From: Stenotrophomonas sp. Marseille-Q4652
GTDB lineage: Bacteria; Pseudomonadota; Gammaproteobacteria; Xanthomonadales; Xanthomonadaceae
Direction of reading: 5' to 3'
DNA: 64,000 nt
Assembly: GCF_916618915.1 (NCBI RefSeq)
Contig: NZ_CAKAKE010000001.1
Coordinates: forward strand, 1,426,001-1,490,000
Below are positions 62,750-64,000 of the stretch, piece by piece (position 1 is the stretch's first letter; each line of letters begins with the position of its first letter). The translations under genes were made by a program, and so were the position numbers. Below the pieces are notes generated by a model. That model was not told the DNA's origin and searched no databases. It saw only the letters and a list, made by a program, of their open reading frames with translations.

Positions 62750-63451
62750 TTACTTGACGCTGACCAGCTTGATCTCGAACTGCACGGCCACGTTCGGCGG
62801 GAATGGGGTGCGCGGATCGGCACCGTAGGCCTTTTCCGGCGGCAGGGTGACTTCCCACTTCGAGCCGGCCGGCATCTGCAGCAGGGTCTCGCGCATGGCC
62901 TGCATCTCGACTTCGCTGACCTTGATCGACGGGATCTGCTGGGCCGGGCGGGCTTCGGTCGGACGCTGGCCGTACGGATACGGACCGGCCACTTCCAGCT
63001 GCACGGTGCTGGCCTGGGTCGGCTTGGCGCCCTTGCCGGCTTCGATCACGCGGTACTGCACGCCCGACGGCAGGGTCTGCACGCCAGCCTTGGCCTTGTT
63101 GGCGGCCATGAACTGGTCGCTGCGGGTCTTGTTTTCGGCAGCGGCCTTTTCGTACTCGGCCTTGGCGGCCTGGGCACGGCCCTGCTCGCGCTTCTGGAAG
63201 GCTTCAACGGCCGGCTTCAGCTGCTCGGCGGTGATCGCCGGCTGCTTCTTCGCGTAAGCGTCCTGCAGGCCCTTGATCACCGAATTGATGTCCAGCTGCT
63301 CTCCGCGCGCGGTCAGCTCGGCGAGGTTGTTGCCGTAGTCGTAACCGAAGTAATAGCTCAGCTTGCCCTTTTCGGACGAGGTGTCCTGGGCGAATGCATT
63401 GCCCGTCAGGGCCAGGGCCGCAACGGCGACCGCGATAGAACGCAACTTCAT
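62750..63451 (-). CDS. FKBP-type peptidyl-prolyl cis-trans isomerase, exported
   Basis: Protein of 233 residues with a signal peptide (SIAVAVAALALTGNAFAQ). It has an N-terminal dimerisation-type domain (about 25-100, SYYFGYDYGNNLAE) and a C-terminal FKBP domain (about 125-233; VQYRVIEAGKG, WEVTLPPEKAYGADPRTPFP, VAVQFEIKLVSVK), as in FkpA and Mip proteins. It would speed proline isomerisation and folding in the periplasm. GGAGAA precedes the ATG; the open frame extends further upstream without homology. A terminator follows. Confidence 0.9.
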   Translation of the reverse strand: MKLRSIAVAVAALALTGNAFAQDTSSEKGKLSYYFGYDYGNNLAELTARGEQLDINSVIKGLQDAYAKKQPAITAEQLKPAVEAFQKREQGRAQAAKAEYEKAAAENKTRSDQFMAANKAKAGVQTLPSGVQYRVIEAGKGAKPTQASTVQLEVAGPYPYGQRPTEARPAQQIPSIKVSEVEMQAMRETLLQMPAGSKWEVTLPPEKAYGADPRTPFPPNVAVQFEIKLVSVK

Positions 63452-63619
63452 CAAACAATTCTCCAGGGAGGGTGACTCAAGGCGAACATGCCGCCCGAGG
63501 CGACGGGTTAGGATAGCCGCGCCAACGGCGGACCGCCACTGACGACCAGAGCTATGACCAGCAATGGTTTGCGGAGTTCCCCGCTTACTTTTTCTTAACT
63601 TCACGCAGGAGTTTTCCGG

Positions 63620-64000
63620 ATGTCCGACGCCCCGGTCTCGATCCACACCCAGGACGGCGTACGCACGCTCACCATCCAGCGCCCGGAGAAGCTGAATGCG
63701 CTGAACGGCGCCACCCTGCAGGCGCTGGATTCAGCGTTTGCCGAGGCTGCAACCGATGAATCGGTGCGCGTGGTGGTCCTGACCGGCGCCGGCAGCAAGG
63801 CCTTCGTCGCCGGTGCGGACATCGCCGAGATGAACACCCTCACGCCGGTGCAGGGCCGCGACTTCTCCCTGCTCGGCCAGCAACTGATGCGCCGGATCGA
63901 ACGCATGTCCAAGCCGGTGATCGCGATGGTCAATGGCTTTGCGCTGGGCGGCGGGCTGGAACTGGCGATGGCCTGCCACCTGCGCATTGCTGCCGACAGC
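63620..64000 (+). CDS. Enoyl-CoA hydratase/isomerase family protein (partial, C-terminus off the window)
   Basis: First 127 codons of a crotonase-fold enzyme. Both oxyanion-hole segments are visible: AFVAGADIAEMNTL and NGFALGGGLELAMACHLRIA. LTIQRPEKLNALNGATL is the family N-terminus. It would hydrate trans-2-enoyl-CoA in fatty-acid or amino-acid breakdown; substrate chain length cannot be told. CAGGAG lies 9 bases before the ATG. It is divergent from the FKBP-type gene. Confidence 0.9.
   Translation, partial: MSDAPVSIHTQDGVRTLTIQRPEKLNALNGATLQALDSAFAEAATDESVRVVVLTGAGSKAFVAGADIAEMNTLTPVQGRDFSLLGQQLMRRIERMSKPVIAMVNGFALGGGLELAMACHLRIAADS

Noticed and set aside
63461..63600. Short GCGG...CCGC hairpin followed by a T tract upstream of the enoyl-CoA hydratase gene
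   Set aside because: The stem is only four bases and no gene on the same strand ends there, so a terminator is not supported.
1..64000. tRNA, rRNA, CRISPR, insertion sequence or prophage
   Set aside because: No cloverleaf-like stretch, repeat-spacer array, transposase or phage structural gene was recognised on either strand.

Overview
The window is a G+C-rich stretch of chromosome (roughly two thirds G+C by eye). It comes from a gammaproteobacterium of the Xanthomonadaceae, most likely the Stenotrophomonas/Pseudoxanthomonas group. The grounds are the Oar-type TonB receptor, the petABC-sspAB arrangement, the DUF2272 and DUF3301 proteins, the PA4780-type RIO kinase, and a GTAG...CTAC hairpin like the REP elements of Stenotrophomonas. 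No rRNA, tRNA, CRISPR, IS element, prophage or replication origin was seen. Genes are tightly packed, often with ATGA start/stop overlaps, and no gene-free stretch exceeds 300 bases.

Layout. 1-5.4 kb (minus): type IV pilus minor-pilin operon fimT-pilV-pilW-pilX-pilY1, with pilY1 running off the left edge. 5.5-6.9 kb: nucleotide nucleosidase ppnN. 7.0-10.3 kb: a large TonB-dependent receptor containing a C8 tract. 10.5-12.8 kb: a redox-looking cluster in which several proteins have altered active sites: a MarC membrane protein, an SDR without its catalytic Ser and Lys, a monothiol glutaredoxin with CGYS, and divergently a superoxide-dismutase-like protein that lacks two of its four metal ligands. 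12.9-17.2 kb: purEK, a Trm112-like protein, nadC and two small proteins of unknown function. 17.3-21.2 kb: cytochrome bc1 (petABC) and sspAB. 21.3-29.4 kb: a lytic transglycosylase, then miaB-ybeZ-ybeY-orf-corC. Next comes a DUF4105/Lnb-like membrane protein in the position where lnt lies in E. coli, then corA.

29.5-41.7 kb is a polyamine-catabolism region. A minus-strand run puuD-puuA-spuC-potFGHI-gabD faces a plus-strand pair (a second gamma-glutamylpolyamine-synthetase-like enzyme plus puuB). Together they could import putrescine and degrade it to succinate by both gamma-glutamylation and direct transamination. At 48.2-52.4 kb an aldehyde dehydrogenase, an omega-amino-acid:pyruvate aminotransferase and alanine dehydrogenase could complete the aldehyde oxidation and the recycling of pyruvate and alanine. 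Between these lie a diguanylate cyclase with two receiver domains, an MFS transporter, a YqaA protein, a double PepSY-like protein, a RIO kinase and rlmF. A small secreted protein of low G+C also lies there.

52.5-64 kb: a solitary ParB-like protein, several membrane proteins of unknown function, rlmKL, a small hydrolase, an AmpD-like amidase, a DUF1684 lipoprotein, sseA, a DUF1289-NUDIX fusion, an FKBP-type isomerase, and the start of an enoyl-CoA hydratase that runs off the right edge.
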